Notes under the pieces: model-generated | What the model saw: the letters and a program-made list of their open reading frames with translations, nothing else | Database searches by the model: none | Told to the model about the DNA's origin: nothing | Position numbers and translations under genes: made by a program | DNA from: Synanceia verrucosa | Taxonomy: Eukaryota > Chordata > Actinopteri > Perciformes > Synanceiidae | Assembly (NCBI GenBank): GCA_029721515.1 | Contig: CM056566.1 | Span: forward strand, 8,782,353-8,846,352 | Direction: 5' to 3' | Length of the DNA stretch: 64,000 nucleotides | Part shown: positions 43,247 to 54,391 of the stretch, in pieces | How the letters are laid out: each line of letters opens with the position of its first letter | How positions within the stretch are numbered: position 1 is the stretch's first letter

Positions 43247-43575
43247 CCAGGTACAGTGGTGAAGAAAACAACGTCAACCTGTCAATAACAAATATATGCA
43301 AGTGACCATAGTAAAGTGACCATAGTGTGCAGTGCAATGCATCTTGTTTTTTTCCTTTAGTATTTTAGTTTTTTTTCTTATTACACAGGGATGACTGTTG
43401 GACTGTTTGTTGTTAAAAAAAAAAAAAAGATGCATTGCACTGCACACTATGGTCACTTTACTATGGTCACTTGCATATGTTCATTATTGACAGGTTGACT
43501 TTGTTTTCTTCACCACTGTACCTTGCTAAGATCTCAGTTTTTGATTACTCCACCTCCATGGTTCTTTATTCTGTT
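43197..43575. repeat. Large inverted repeat inside gypsy D (149-bp arms)
   Basis: Left arm 43197-43345 (from AACAGAATAAAGAACCATGG to GTGCAATGCATCTT) is repeated in inverse at 43427-43575 with only a few differences, around an 81-bp AT-rich spacer. The left arm holds integrase coding sequence, the right arm its reverse copy. It replaces the integrase core. Confidence 0.9.
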
Positions 43576-43607
43576 GTTCTATAGGCCTAGAAACTAAAGA
43601 GGGAGGA

Positions 43608-43811
43608 TGTAGTACATTGCACTGCTCTGCTAGTCTTATGTGTGCCACCGTACTTCAAGCTACATGAGTATGTGCGCATGCATGCTTAGACAGGGTTTGT
43701 TGCTATGGTTATCACAGTCGGAAGCCGGTTGATTAAATGTGCCCTGTGTCCCCAAATGTTAATAAAATACTAGAGGAAACCAACAACTATTATTGACCAC
43801 ATCACAGAACA
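43608..43811 (+). repeat. Gypsy D 3' LTR
   Basis: 204 bp, same ends as the 5' LTR and the same AATAAAAT. It follows directly on a 17-bp purine tract. Confidence 0.85.
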
Positions 43812-44361
43812 AAAATGACAGGTGATAAGATGACATGCTTTAATGAAGATTAGATTAGCTCCAACCTCAGGACTCAGCTCCACTCAGTCCTCCATTCAGT
43901 CAGAGAGAGAGAGAGAAAGAGAGAGCAAGATAGCTTGATCATTTGGCAGAGAGAGATTTCCAGTTGGATGACTTATAGAGTCTGATGGCTGCAAGAAGAA
44001 AGGACTTATGTTTGATACTTCTTCTGGTGATAGCTGTGCTGCACAATTCCAACCACTGCTGGAACATGTTTAATTGTAATTAATAATTGTTTATGATTAA
44101 GTGTAGTCTCTAGAAAAATGTTCTGACTTCTCTTATTGCATTTACTTTGCAACACTCCTCACGATACACTCTTTAGCCCTTACCAACTCTTCTTGTGTAG
44201 GATGACAAATGTGCCACCCCCGACTTTCATTCTGAGTAGAATGGGCAAAGGAACGAGCTATATGGATGAGATGCGCCACGGCTGCAAGAAGAGTGCTGAA
44301 CTTAGAGAATGCTCAAAGCGTTGTGGATGTACCACATCTCTGGTGACATGTGTGAGACTTG

Positions 44362-45656
44362 TCACCACCTGAGGACACACTTCAGAGTCAGCATCAGGGT
44401 CAATGAGGTTGTACGTCTCTTTAAGCTCAGATGAATGGACCCATCATGGACAAAGGCTGGTCCCTTCAGCCAAGCTGTGCTGCTAAGCAGGGCCAGTGTC
44501 TCATTTCTTGACCCAATGTCAGCTGGGTTTAGATGCGTTGGGACGTATTTCCATTGGCCGAAGCAAGGTGATTGATGAATTTGTTGGATCCTGTTGTGTA
44601 CGTAGACATAGAATCTCCTTGACTGATTGTGTATGTACCCCAATACAACCTTGTATTAGGTGATGTTGTCAAATGTTGTGTCCATCTCTGTGGCTACCAT
44701 TTCAGCAATCTTGACAGCAAGTACAGCTACATAGAGCTCAAGTCTAGGAATAGTTAAGCCAGGCTGAGGGGCCAACTTTGCCTTCCCGAAGACAAAGCCA
44801 ATCTCAGTCTGTTCTTGGTGGCTTGTCACTTTGATGTAGGCCACGGCTGCTACCGCTTTGACTGACGCATCTGCTAAGACAGTTCTCTTCTGAGTGCGCC
44901 TGTGGTGGAGAAAGATGTGTAAGGGCGTGGTATCTGGAACCCCTCAAGATCTTGGAGTGACAGTTTCCATCTAGTCCATTCAATCTCCATGTCTTTTGGA
45001 AGGGGTGAGTCCAAGGCCTCTGCCTGCATGGTAAGTTGCCTGAGTATCAGTCTACCATGAACTGTAATGGGTGCGAGGAACCCTAGAGGATTGTAAAAGG
45101 CTATTCACAGTTGAGAGTACCCCTCTGCGAGTGAACGGCTTCAGGTCGTCTTCAATTTGAAACATGAAGGTGTCTGTGTGCATGTTCCAGAACAATCCAA
45201 GGCTACGTTGGATAGGTAGATCATCAACAGAGCTCTAAGCTGTTGACATCTTTAGAGCGATCTTTGGTTGAGAATGCTTTGATGACCCCAGGTCGATTTG
45301 AAGCAATTTTGTACAGCCTGAGGTTCGATGCTTGAAACATCTTTTGGCTTCTTCCTCAGTGCTGAAGGATTTGAAGGCATCGTCAACATAAAACTCACGT
45401 GCAATGAGTCTTCATGCGTTGCTGCCATAGTCAGCACCTTTTGCTCCTTTGGCTGCCCATCACAGACACTATACTGCAACAGCGGGTGAAGGACTGTTGC
45501 TAAGGTGAACCCGCATCTTGTAGTCCACAAGGTGTCAGAGGTAGGGTCGTTGGTCCTATACCGCAGGAAACTGAGAAAATGTCCTCCTTCACAACAAATC
45601 AGTGAAACGTGCTCGATGTCGGCGGTGATTGTCACCTGTTCCTTCCTGAACCTCAT
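44362..45656 (-). pseudogene. BEL/Pao RT core and RNase H, frameshifted
   Basis: The minus strand shows MRFRKEQVTITADIEHV (RT first aspartate region, about 45656), FLRYRTNDPTSDTLW, then AYIKVTSHQEQTEIGFVFGK and PRLELYVAVLAVKIAEMV (RNase H, 44844-44700). FYVYVHNRIQQIHQS and NPADIGSRNETL follow (44643-44500). Several stops and frame changes divide it, and the YxDD region around 45400 is out of frame. Confidence 0.75.
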
Positions 45657-46171
45657 GAGAACACCGACCAGGCTGTTAAAACGTCATTGAGCTAAACTCC
45701 TTCACATGGCACACTGCTGTCGAAGACCACATGAATCTTATCTGGCTTTCTAGGATGATACACACCAAACGGGCAGGTACCAACACTCTTGATCAGGCTG
45801 CACTGGTGGGGCAACTTCTGCACGCCCCTTCCAGAGCATCTTCTCCATAAACTCCAGGAAGTCGACTTTCATCTTTGGTCATTTTTCCAGTGAGTGCTGG
45901 AGTGAGAAGAGATGGTCGAAAGCCTGTTTTCTGTTGTGAGACAGTCATTGTCTTAGCAATAAGGTAAAGGTGCGACCCAACTTTTGGAGCAGTCCTGGTA
46001 GCACTCAGAGTCCATTATCTTCAGAAACTCTAGATCTTTCATGGAGGGAGCAAGTTTGTGATCGTCGGGTGTACGAGCGAAGACAGTTTGCCCCAAGCAA
46101 TCTCCAACAAGCGTCATTGAGCTGCACGTGGAAGTTACCATTGGATGATGCTGATGATTAGGCACTCTCAT

Positions 46172-46718
46172 TCAGATGTGGTTGCTGCATGGCTGAAGGT
46201 CACTTGTGTGACCACTCTTTAAGATGGCTGTTTTATAACTCCTTACCTCGAGTCGTCTGTGGGCACCTCCGAGGCACACAACGATGACCCATCCTAAGTC
46301 AAGCCTTTGAGCAAACGATGTGTCTCCTAGGCCATTTATTTGCTCTCGGACCTTGTGCACCCTTAAGATGTCTCTGCCCTGTAAGAGAAGTTTTGGTGTC
46401 TGGATCCAGAGGTGGAATCTTGTCAGAGATGTGCTTCAGGTGGGTATGATAGTAGGCTGCATCCGGTGTAGGAATCTCAGGCTCTTCTCCCTGCTGTTTC
46501 TGTAGCCCCACACAAGTTTTGAGTGTATATGAGTAGGAGCTCCCTGTAATCTTGAAACCCTCGAAGAACTCTGACCGTACCAGGGAGCGATTGCTCTGAT
46601 CATCCAGCATAGTGTACATTCTCCTGGACTCCTCTCTGTGTCCGTTTGGGAACACGCTGATGAGGCAGATCTTAGCACATGCTCTGGCACTCAATCCTTC
46701 AACACATATGGTGTACAT
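46172..46718 (-). pseudogene. BEL/Pao protease and RT start
   Basis: The minus strand encodes YTMLDDQSNRSLVRSEFFE near 46620-46560. BEL/Pao proteases have a DxGS/DxxS active site in this place, here DDQSNRS. SYSYTLKTCVGLQ follows. After a frame change, SFAQRLDLGWVIVVCLGGAH appears near 46320-46260, a BEL/Pao-specific region just before RT. Confidence 0.7.
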
Positions 46719-46723
46719 GCCGA

Positions 46724-46933
46724 CTAGACCTCCTGGATATCCGCTTTGTCTCCCTCCCCGCCATCCTCTGAAGTGGAAAGGGAGAACTTGGATTTCCAGG
46801 TCGATGGATAGGGGTGAAGTGCTGTAACATGAGTAGTGCTCTCACACTCTGTACATTTTATCTCTGCGGGGCAGGTCTTTGCGAGATGTTCTGTGGAGGA
46901 GCAACAGCGAAAGCAGATGTAATACTCTTTCAA
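46724..46933 (-). pseudogene. BEL/Pao gag zinc knuckles
   Basis: The minus strand reads CFRCCSSTEHLAKTCPAEIK, then CTECESTTHVTALH: a CxxC....H....C knuckle followed by a second, CxxC..H-type one, as in BEL/Pao gag. Upstream (47241-46984) lies MFQNAISDLDLVNFISMEAR, a gag piece. Confidence 0.75.
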
Positions 46934-47790
46934 AAGCTGTTTCTGGTTGTTTATGCTCTTCTCGTGAAAACCTCTACATTTCCTCAGAGGATGGGGCTTT
47001 TTATGCAGGGGCAGTGTTTATTAGGATCAATTCGTTCCCTACTTTCTCTAAATTTAGTCTTAGTAGTTCCTGAGACCTGTGTTTTGTGAACATATATAGA
47101 TGTCTTTGCGGGCCTCTCCCATGTAATTGTTCTCTCTGTTGGAGCTTGCGTGTAGAGGTTAAAGCTTGGATCTGTGCGAGCCCTCGCCTCCATAGAAATG
47201 AAGTTTACCAGATCTAAATCAGAGATAGCATTCTGGAACAATATTTTCCAGGCTAGTCATCATATATATTGAGGCCTGAAGTCTCCAGGCAGTTGCAAGC
47301 AAGATCTCTAATGAGCTCCTGTCAGCCTTAGAGCCATTTCAGTGATTGCAGTAAACAGCAATCATTTGCACACTAGAAAACAATGAGCAGGTCATTTGAC
47401 GAGAGGCGGCTGACTGGATAGCAGTGCGGCAGTCGGAGGAGAGAGTTGCGTAGTGTGATCAGCACAGAGAGTCAATGACTTTGTGTAGTGTGAACAAGAC
47501 ATAAGATACAGTACCTTCGTCCTCGCTCCCCATCCATTCCCTTGTTGCCCCTCTCCTGACTTCCTCCCAAAACAGCTCTGTATTCCACTTCCTGAATCTT
47601 GCTCTGCCCCTGCTCACACTCACTGTCTTTTGTATCTCCCTCTAACCAGCCAACCAGATGCCTTCCCCTTTCCCATCTCTTTGAGAGCGTTATTTCGAGC
47701 CTGCCTCGAGACAAGGTGTTGTCTGGGCAGTTGAACCTCCTAGTTTAATATTGAGTTTGTCCTGTATCGGTATCTCGGTGTCTCATAACT

Positions 47791-48106
47791 AAGTTATGGT
47801 TACATTGAGATTTAAAGGAGGAACAGAGAAAAGCAATAAAAAATCACAGTAAACACAGTAGACCTTAAGGAGCATGTAAATGAGAAGTAAGCCCTGCCTC
47901 CCCAAATTACTTCCTCTGTTTTCTCTATCAAACCTCACTAATACTGCTTTCACACTGAAATTATCAGGTCGACATGGGATTTTGTAAGGGAGCTTTCACA
48001 CTGACAGCTGTTGTGGGTCTGATCTCCCACTGTGACAGCTGCTTGCTGTTTTTTTTTGTTCCCTCCCTCCCATACATCATTACATTGATAGCGTCATCAC
48101 AACACA
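47791..48106. other. Unassigned interval
   Basis: No gene. GCTTTCACACTGA occurs near 47949 and 47992, a motif common at the ends of small hAT-like elements. Confidence 0.3.
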
Positions 48107-48111
48107 ATTAA

Positions 48112-48558
48112 CTCTTTGAGTGCCATTGTCGGCTCTCGCTGTCAAAGTGTTTTTTCTGCCGCAGGTTGCTGATCACGGTCTCCCTCAGCCTGTGAGTAAA
48201 TTTGGGGCTTCGGTGAGAAGCAGTCAGGATATAAAGAGTTAATATACGACACAGAGATCAAAGCAGGAAGTGGAGCCGATCATGTTTAGAAAACAAAACT
48301 GACAGATTCCGGACAAAAAGCTTGATTTTGGTGAAAGTGGTCTCTACTCTACCATTGATAAAACAAGAATGGTAGAAGGTAAAAACATTTTTTTTCACAA
48401 TGAAATAGCAGGTTTCTTCTTTCATTTGGGCTTTTCTCTGTTTTCAGAGACATTTTCCAAAATATTCTGTGGGTCTAGAAATTTGACTCATAATGGGCAA
48501 AAACACTGGTACAAGGCACTTTGTGTTTTAAAAAAAAAAAACAGTTGGCACTCAAGAG
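48112..48558. mobile_element. piggyBac-type MITE
   Basis: 447 bp with inverted ends CTCTTTGAGTGCCA and TGGCACTCAAGAG and flanking TTAA on both sides (48108-48111, 48559-48562), the piggyBac target. The interior has no transposase; a 74-codon frame inside has no recognisable domain. Confidence 0.85.
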
Positions 48559-48589
48559 TTAAGTGCGCTGGAACACTGCAAGGTAAACA

Positions 48590-49484
48590 ATGAACACCAT
48601 GTACATCAGTGGGTTGCATTTTAGTGTTGTTGTTGTGTGCTGCAATTTTGTCACTTTTGCAAAGTTTAAAAACTCAGCACTCAGCACACGGTCGCGCAGT
48701 TCACATCAGTTAACACAAACAATATGTAACATGGAGAGTATTACTTTTCTCCAGCAAAACCATTACCATGGCGACAGTAGACCCCAAAAACCGAGGAAAA
48801 TTTGGGAGAAGGGTCAGACTTCAATGATTTGCAAACATTTTCTTTCAGCAAACAAGCACTCACAGCTCCTTCATAGTTTCACCTAGAAGCTCCATTCAAT
48901 TTCAAATTGCAGCAAAAACTCCTGACTACATCGTCGTCAATCATCATCATTTCATAAAATGTATCGTTTATCCCTCAGATCACTTTGTTCAGAGCATGGA
49001 ACGTCAAAAATCAGAGCTTAACATGGATGTCTATAGCCTTAACTAGAGTGGGAGAACTACACATCTAGACTAGAGAGCAGTTTTATGTCTGAGAAATTTT
49101 AGACTTTTTTCTCCACAGCCGTAATGAGAAACAAGGGAAACATGCACATGTGCAGGAGAGGGTAAGCATAAGATGGGGCCATGTTGGTCTGGCGTCATGT
49201 TGGCAGGCACATATCAAAATTTCTTCAGGAATTTTTTCTATTTTTATGATGATTATTTCTTTAAGATGTATTTTGCATTGTGGTTAATAGTCACTTCATC
49301 TCATCTACAAGGACTGCAATCATAGGGATTATTTTCTTGATTATATTTTTATTTATTTATTATTTTGCATTGCAGTTAAAGTCCAGCACCATAACTTCTC
49401 CTCTACTACGGCAGCAATCATCAGGCTACTCATTCTCCTTACATTAGTAGTCCTCATGACATGAAAAAACTTGACATTTAAAGT
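48590..49484. other. Unassigned interval
   Basis: No gene or clear repeat ends. 49320-49470 contains AT-rich sequence and a segment TTGCATTGCAGTTAAAG beside block C. Confidence 0.3.
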
Positions 49485-49852
49485 TATAAACAGGTGTAAG
49501 TTACAGTGTGGTATGTACAGTATATACAGCCGGTTGTTATTCCACAGGGATCGTTCTGACACTTTGACTGGTGTTAAGTGTTCATCACAGTGACAGTCTG
49601 TGAAAAGTAACTGTTCCTGTGTCTGCTTGTTTTGGCTTACAAGTGTAGTGTATAGAGAACCACAATCATTCAAGATTTACACAACAAAAGTTTACGTGAG
49701 AACAGTCATCCAGGGGGAGGGGAGAGTAACTCTACTTAAAAAGGGGTCAACAGCTGTCTCTATCTCTGTCTGTCTCCACATATTCAAGGTAACTATTAAA
49801 TACTTAAAACATATGATTGATTTTACTGTGATTTATAAGGTGTTGCATCCCA
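49485..49852 (+). repeat. Duplicated block C (HNMT promoter/first-exon module only)
   Basis: It matches 39553-39920 of block B, including about 170 bp of a LINE tail that block A lacks, then the promoter module (GGGGGAGGGGAGAGTAACTC). The donor CAAGGTAACT is intact at about 49787. It stops at 49852, just before the HNMT coding exon would begin, so no coding sequence follows. Confidence 0.8.
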
Positions 49853-50010
49853 TATGGAAAAGAAAGAGAAAAAAAATATTAAAAATGTACTGACATTCAT
49901 GAATAGTATATGTTTTACTCTTGAAAGTGGCCACTTTTGCATTCTTTTCATACAAGATAATAAAAAGAAATACAAGGATATTTTATGTATCATTCACTGT
50001 TGTATGCTTT

Positions 50011-50060
50011 ACATACAAGTTTCACACAAAGGAAATTTCCTTTGTGTGAAACTTGTATGT
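50011..50060. repeat. Perfect 50-bp palindrome
   Basis: ACATACAAGTTTCACACAAA GGAAA is followed without spacer by its exact reverse complement (arms 50011-50035 and 50036-50060). It can form a 25-bp hairpin. The neighbouring 49853-50010 is AT-rich without a gene. Confidence 0.95.
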
Positions 50061-51000
50061 ATGTATGGTTTGTGTGGAGAGGAGAGGAGATGAATGAGTG
50101 GACAGGCTCCTGATCAGAGGCGTGCCTGATATTGATCATATCATTTACCGATGCACAAACAGCTGTTGAACACAGAAAATGTGCCACTGTTGGAAATGTT
50201 TTGTAAAAATAATAATAACAGGATTAAAGTCACTGCAGCAGAATGCGAGCCCGGCATTTGTGTTTGGTGCATTCACTTGTATGTGAATGTTGGAATTTCC
50301 ACGCTCTGAGTCAGAATTTAAATCAGAAGCCCCGTGAAGTCAGATCTCCACCTCAGAAAGTTGGATTAATCTCACCAACCAGACATAGAATTCATGCTAT
50401 CTGTTACATGTTTTATTGTAAGGTCGGAAGCACTGGCAGCACTAAACTTTGAGGTTACATTGATCTGTGCTCCAAGTTCTGACTTCCAGTGAACACACCA
50501 TAAGGCAAACTCCCAATCTGTTCCTGCAGTCTATTAGGCAATATTCCGCATAAAATGGGCTCGGATTTGGAAATTCTACATTTCAGGATCATCAATGGTA
50601 ACAGATAAGGTAATGATGTCTTGCTTTATTATTATTATTAGCACTGCTGTCTCCTCAAACAAAACAAGCGTCATTTCTTAGGAGCTGTCATTTTCATAAA
50701 TGAGCCACGGCAGTGTTTCAAACGAGCTTCTAACACTAGACAAATGCCTTTTTTTTCCACGCTATCACCACCCAAACAATTTCAAAACTATGGAGCCAAA
50801 TGTCCTTGCATACAAGCTCCTCAGCGCAGCGTTTGCGTGACTCCATGTTTCACGCTGTAGGGGATTTAAAAATAAGTGACGGCAACGGGGCAGAGTGTGC
50901 GTGACAGAGAGACCTGAGGCAGAGTCGCAGGGAGGAAAGCAGAGTTATGAAACTGCAGACGCGGCTCTGTTATTTCAAATAACATATTTTATACTTAGCG
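50061..51000. other. Unassigned interval
   Basis: No gene found. A short (TTA)n run lies at 50628-50641. Near 50998 GCGGTTAACCGGTATTAACC resembles the end of a small hAT-type repeat next to the gypsy relic. Confidence 0.3.
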
Positions 51001-51029
51001 GTTAACCGGTATTAACCGGCTAATGAGGC

Positions 51030-51377
51030 TCTGTGGTCGGTCAAAAATATTTTTCGCCAGAACCTTTGCCACAGTGGAGGCACGCTGATCCCGTGTGGGG
51101 ACAGCTACAGTATACTTGCTGAAGACGTCTGTCATCACCAAGATGTTCTCCATACCATTCTGGACAAGTTCTAAACAGGTGTAATCAACGGCCAGGACCT
51201 CATTGGGGCATGAGGCCAACAGATGCCCCAAGAAACTGTGAGCTGTTGGGTGGACATCCTTTGCGACCTGACACCGGCCACAGGTCTGACACCACTGGGC
51301 GACTGCTGAGGACATACCAGGCCAATAACACCTGGTCCGCAGGAGTGCCAGCGTTCACTCCACTCCCTGATGGCCAT
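51030..51377 (-). pseudogene. Gypsy B integrase fragment
   Basis: The minus strand encodes HQEHGHQGVE-like sequence out of frame near 51380, then WCQTCGRCQVAKDVHPTAHS (second half of the HHCC zinc finger), VLAVDYTCLE and NILVMTDVFSKYTVAVPTRD. It is cut after DRP near 51040, before the rest of the catalytic core. Confidence 0.75.
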
Positions 51378-51503
51378 GCTCCTGGTGAACCTGAGTCAGG
51401 ACCTCAGCGGTCAGTGCCGCTGGTAACAACAGGCATCTGCATTTCTGTTACTCCTCCCTGATCGGTACTTTATCTCAAAATCAAAAGCAGCAAGCTGGGC
51501 TGC

Positions 51504-53942
51504 TCACTGCTGCTCAGTAGCAGCCAATTTCGCAGAAGAGAGGTGACTCAGGGGATTGTTGTCGGTGTACACGATACACTTGTGACCCAACAAGTATTCC
51601 CAAAATTTTTCAGTCAGGGCCAAAAACTCGAGCTTCATGGAGCTGTAGTTCACCATGTTCCTTTCAATGGACCTCAGACCTCGACTAGCGTAGGCTACAG
51701 GCCTCACCTTGCCCGCTTGCTCCTGGGAGAGCACTTCTCCCAAGCCACCATGGCTGGCGTCGACCTCCAAAATGAAGGGGAGTGAAAAATCTGCATAGCC
51801 CAGCACTGGTGCAGTGGTGAGCCTGGTTTTCAGTGCCTGGAAACTCTCCTGACACTCCTCAGTCCAAAACTCTATGATTCCACGCCCAGATCTCTTGGTT
51901 GTGGCACGGTCCCACTCAGCCACAGCCTTATACAGAGGGGCTGCCAACTTGGCAAAACCCTCCACGAATCGCCTATAATAACTGGCAAAGCCAAGAAATG
52001 ACCGCAAGTCTGAGACTGTGGAGGGAATCGGCCAATTGGCAACCACCTCAATCTTGCTCGGGTCTGTTGAAACACTGTCACCAGAAATCACATGGCCCAA
52101 GTAATGCATCTCCTTCTGGAAAAAGGAACATTTGCTGAGCTTAGCCTTGAGGCCCTCCTGTTCCAGGCGGCTTAGCACGACCCTCAGCCTCTCCAAATGT
52201 TGCTCCACTGTCAATGAAAACACAACAATATGATCCAGATAGAACAACAACGACTGACATAGTTGGTCTCCAAAAACCCGCTGCATTAACCTCTGAAACG
52301 TACTGGGTGTGTTACAGAGGCCAAAGGGCATTCTGTTCCATTCGAACAAGCCAAACTGTACAGAATGCAGTTTTCGGTCTGTCAGCCTCAGTGACTGGTA
52401 CCTGGTTATAGCCACTGGCCAGGTCCAGAGTTGAGAACCAACGGGCACCAGATAACACATCTAGCGACTCCTGGAAAGAGGCAGAGGAAATGCATCTTTT
52501 CTGGTCTTACTGTTAAGTCAAGTCAAGTCAACTTTATTTGTATAGCCCAATATCACAAATTATGAATTTGCCTCATTGGGCTTTACAATCTGTACAGGAT
52601 ATGACACCCTCTGTCCTTTACAAATGACCCTCGCATCGACTAAGGAAAAACTCCCCAAAAAAACCCTTTTAACAGGGAAAAAGAAACGGAAGAAACCTCA
52701 GGAAGAGCAACAGAGGAGGGATCCCTCTTCCAGGATGGACAGACGTGCAATAGATGCCATGTGTACAGAATAACAACAATGAAAACACATTAACACTAAC
52801 ATACAAAATTGTATGGAAATGTCCAAATCAATATAACAACAGCTAATATACAGTGTGTATATATAGAATTATATGAGAGTGTCCAAGGGGATGAAGAGCA
52901 TCATCAAGCTATCAAGCTAGAAGCATGTCGTCCTCTCCACCACGCCAACCAGAAGAAGCCTGGGCAGCACATCTTCCACTCCACCACACCAAACAGGAGA
53001 AACCTACGCAGGATGACCTCATCACCACCACGTCACTCAGAACCAGAAGATGAAGCCTGACTGGTCTGCACAACCACTACTCCACCAGGTAGACTGGATC
53101 CATGGATACCTGTGAGATGAGAACGCACAGGGACTACGAGGCACAAAACTAATCTGCAGCATGTGTTAAAGGGAGGAAGAGGAAACACATCCTCTTCTCC
53201 ACTACCCTAAAAGATACAACCTGAGCAGCATCGCCTCTTCTCCATCTCACCACCATCAGGACAGACGAAGCCTGGATGACACCACCTCCTTCTCACCAAG
53301 TAGCCTCAGCTCACGGACACCTGGGAGCTGGGAGCACAGGGGCTCCGGGGAAGAAGATGAGTTAGTAAAATGACTTAATGGAGGCATCCAAATGAAGAAG
53401 AAGAGAAGCTCAGTGTGTCAGAGGAAGTCCCCCGGCAGTCTAGACCTATAGCAGCATAACTAAGGATTGATCCAAGGCAGCCTGAGTCAACCTTGGATCA
53501 GTCCTAACTATAAGCACTATCAAAAAGGAAAGTCTTAAGCCTACTCTTGAATAAGGGGCTTAAGCTGTCGGTAGTCAACACACATACGGAGAGTGCCATC
53601 CTTTTTCCGAATCAGCACAATCGGAGATGCATAAGGGCTGCTACTCTCTCGAATGACCTGTGATGACAACAACTGGTTGATGTGCTCTTTTACGGCTTCA
53701 TATTCAGAGGGTGGAATACGCCTGTAGCGTTGTCGCACTGGAGCATCATCAGTCAGAGGAATGTCATGAGAGACTAGGTTTGTACAGCCTAGGTCTCCAT
53801 TGTATGCTGAAAAGACAGCGGTGTACTGCCTAAGCAAAAGCCTCACCTGACCCTGTTCGTCGGACGACAATGATGACAGGTCTATGTCATGCACCTGCTG
53901 CTGTACAGTGGGAGATACTGTGAGAGGACACCGTGGCCACAT
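51504..53942 (-). pseudogene. Gypsy B reverse transcriptase and RNase H, interrupted
   Basis: The RT start (53942-53565) shows TNLVSHDIPLTDDAPVRQRY, YASPIVLIRKKDGTLRMCVD and YRQL, cut by the L2 insertion. After it (52460-51504): FGLFEWNRMPFGLCNTPSTF, FYLDHIVVF, HYLGHVISGDSVSTDPSKIE, LRSFLGFASYYRRFVEGFAK, FILEVDASHGGLGEVLSQEQ and IVYTDNNPLSHL. The YxDD box reads YLDH (second aspartate lost, near 52230). One frameshift lies near 52460. Confidence 0.85.
52518..53558 (-). mobile_element. L2-like LINE, 3' end only (copy 2)
   Basis: About 1040 bp of the same LINE as 3470-5462: TTGACTTGACTT tail at 52518-52532, untranslated region with a shortened minisatellite, and the last coding bases. TTAAG flanks both sides (52513-52517, 53560-53564). 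Removing it joins the gypsy RT frame as DYRQLNSKT. Confidence 0.9.
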
Positions 53943-53994
53943 CGGATGGCACCTCAGTCACGCTGGATGGCAAGCTGACGACATACACTTTGTC

Positions 53995-54195
53995 TCAAGT
54001 GCCAACAACAGTGCGGGGGTACAGTAACACGTCGGTAGAACCGACATTGATGACTGGTACGTAAGCTGTCCCCTGGTTTACTTGAACCAGAGCAGGGGAC
54101 GCAAGCAGACCAGCAGGCAATCCAGCATCCAGCGGTTCAAACAGCACCGTTGACTCGGCAAATACCTCAGAACATGTGGCTGCCACTACCTTCAT
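53995..54195 (-). pseudogene. Gypsy B region between protease and RT
   Basis: The minus strand reads VVAATCSEVFAESTVLFEPL, GLPAGLLASPALVQVNQG and DVLLYPRTVVG, a region typical of fish gypsy pol just before RT. The aspartic protease core would lie at 54390-54240 but is degraded; IGYLELDVHLCGKLMSRC near 54515-54460 belongs to it. Confidence 0.65.
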
Positions 54196-54391
54196 GACAC
54201 CGCCAGGGATGCGTCAAGCTCTCTTTCCCCTGACTTTTACCTTCCCTGGACGGTGCTGTGAGGCCTTAGTGCTAGCACAATGAAACTGCTGCAGTGCCTG
54301 TACAACAGATTCTGGGGACTCAGACACACATGGGAAAACAAAGCCAGGCCATGCTGACCAAAAAGCTCATGGTAGCACTTACGGATGATGT

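Larger units (their letters stand above)
40524..43811 (+). mobile_element. Ty3/gypsy element D with two LTRs
   Basis: 3288 bp with LTRs of about 206 bp at 40524-40731 and 43608-43811, each starting TGTAGTACATTGCACTGC and ending ATCACAGAACA. A possible primer-binding site, TGGTGTCAGAAGTC, follows the 5' LTR at 40732. A purine tract AAACTAAAGAGGGAGGA precedes the 3' LTR. Flanks AAAGT and AAAAT fit a 5-bp duplication with one change. Protease and most of integrase are missing. Confidence 0.9.
40264..44004. mobile_element. LINE tail split by a gypsy element
   Basis: 40276-40523 (AAAAGAAAAGA, CTTTATTCATCCCAAAGG) and 43812-44004 (TCATTTGGCAGAGAG, TCTGATGGCTGCAAGAAG) are two halves of a fish LINE 3' region on the minus strand, interrupted by the gypsy element at 40524-43811. 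It is inserted in what corresponds to HNMT intron DNA of block B. Confidence 0.6.
38118..44075. repeat. Duplicated block B (HNMT upstream copy), split by insertions
   Basis: 38118-40263 matches block A (6150-11003), and the match resumes at about 44005-44075 (GTTTGATACTTC to GAACATGTTT). A LINE tail with a gypsy element inside it separates the two parts. B lacks three stretches found in A (a 2-kb segment, a Tc1 element and a LINE tail) and has its own LINE tail at 39296-39722. Confidence 0.8.
44080..47790 (-). mobile_element. BEL/Pao retrotransposon relic
   Basis: On the minus strand, from right to left: gag-like start and leader (47714-47240), gag with zinc knuckles (46933-46724), protease region (46718-46299), RT (about 46170-45250), RNase H (44844-44656), and the RNase H/integrase linker (44643-44090). 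Many frameshifts. LTRs were not identified. It cuts into HNMT block B at about 44076. Confidence 0.75.
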
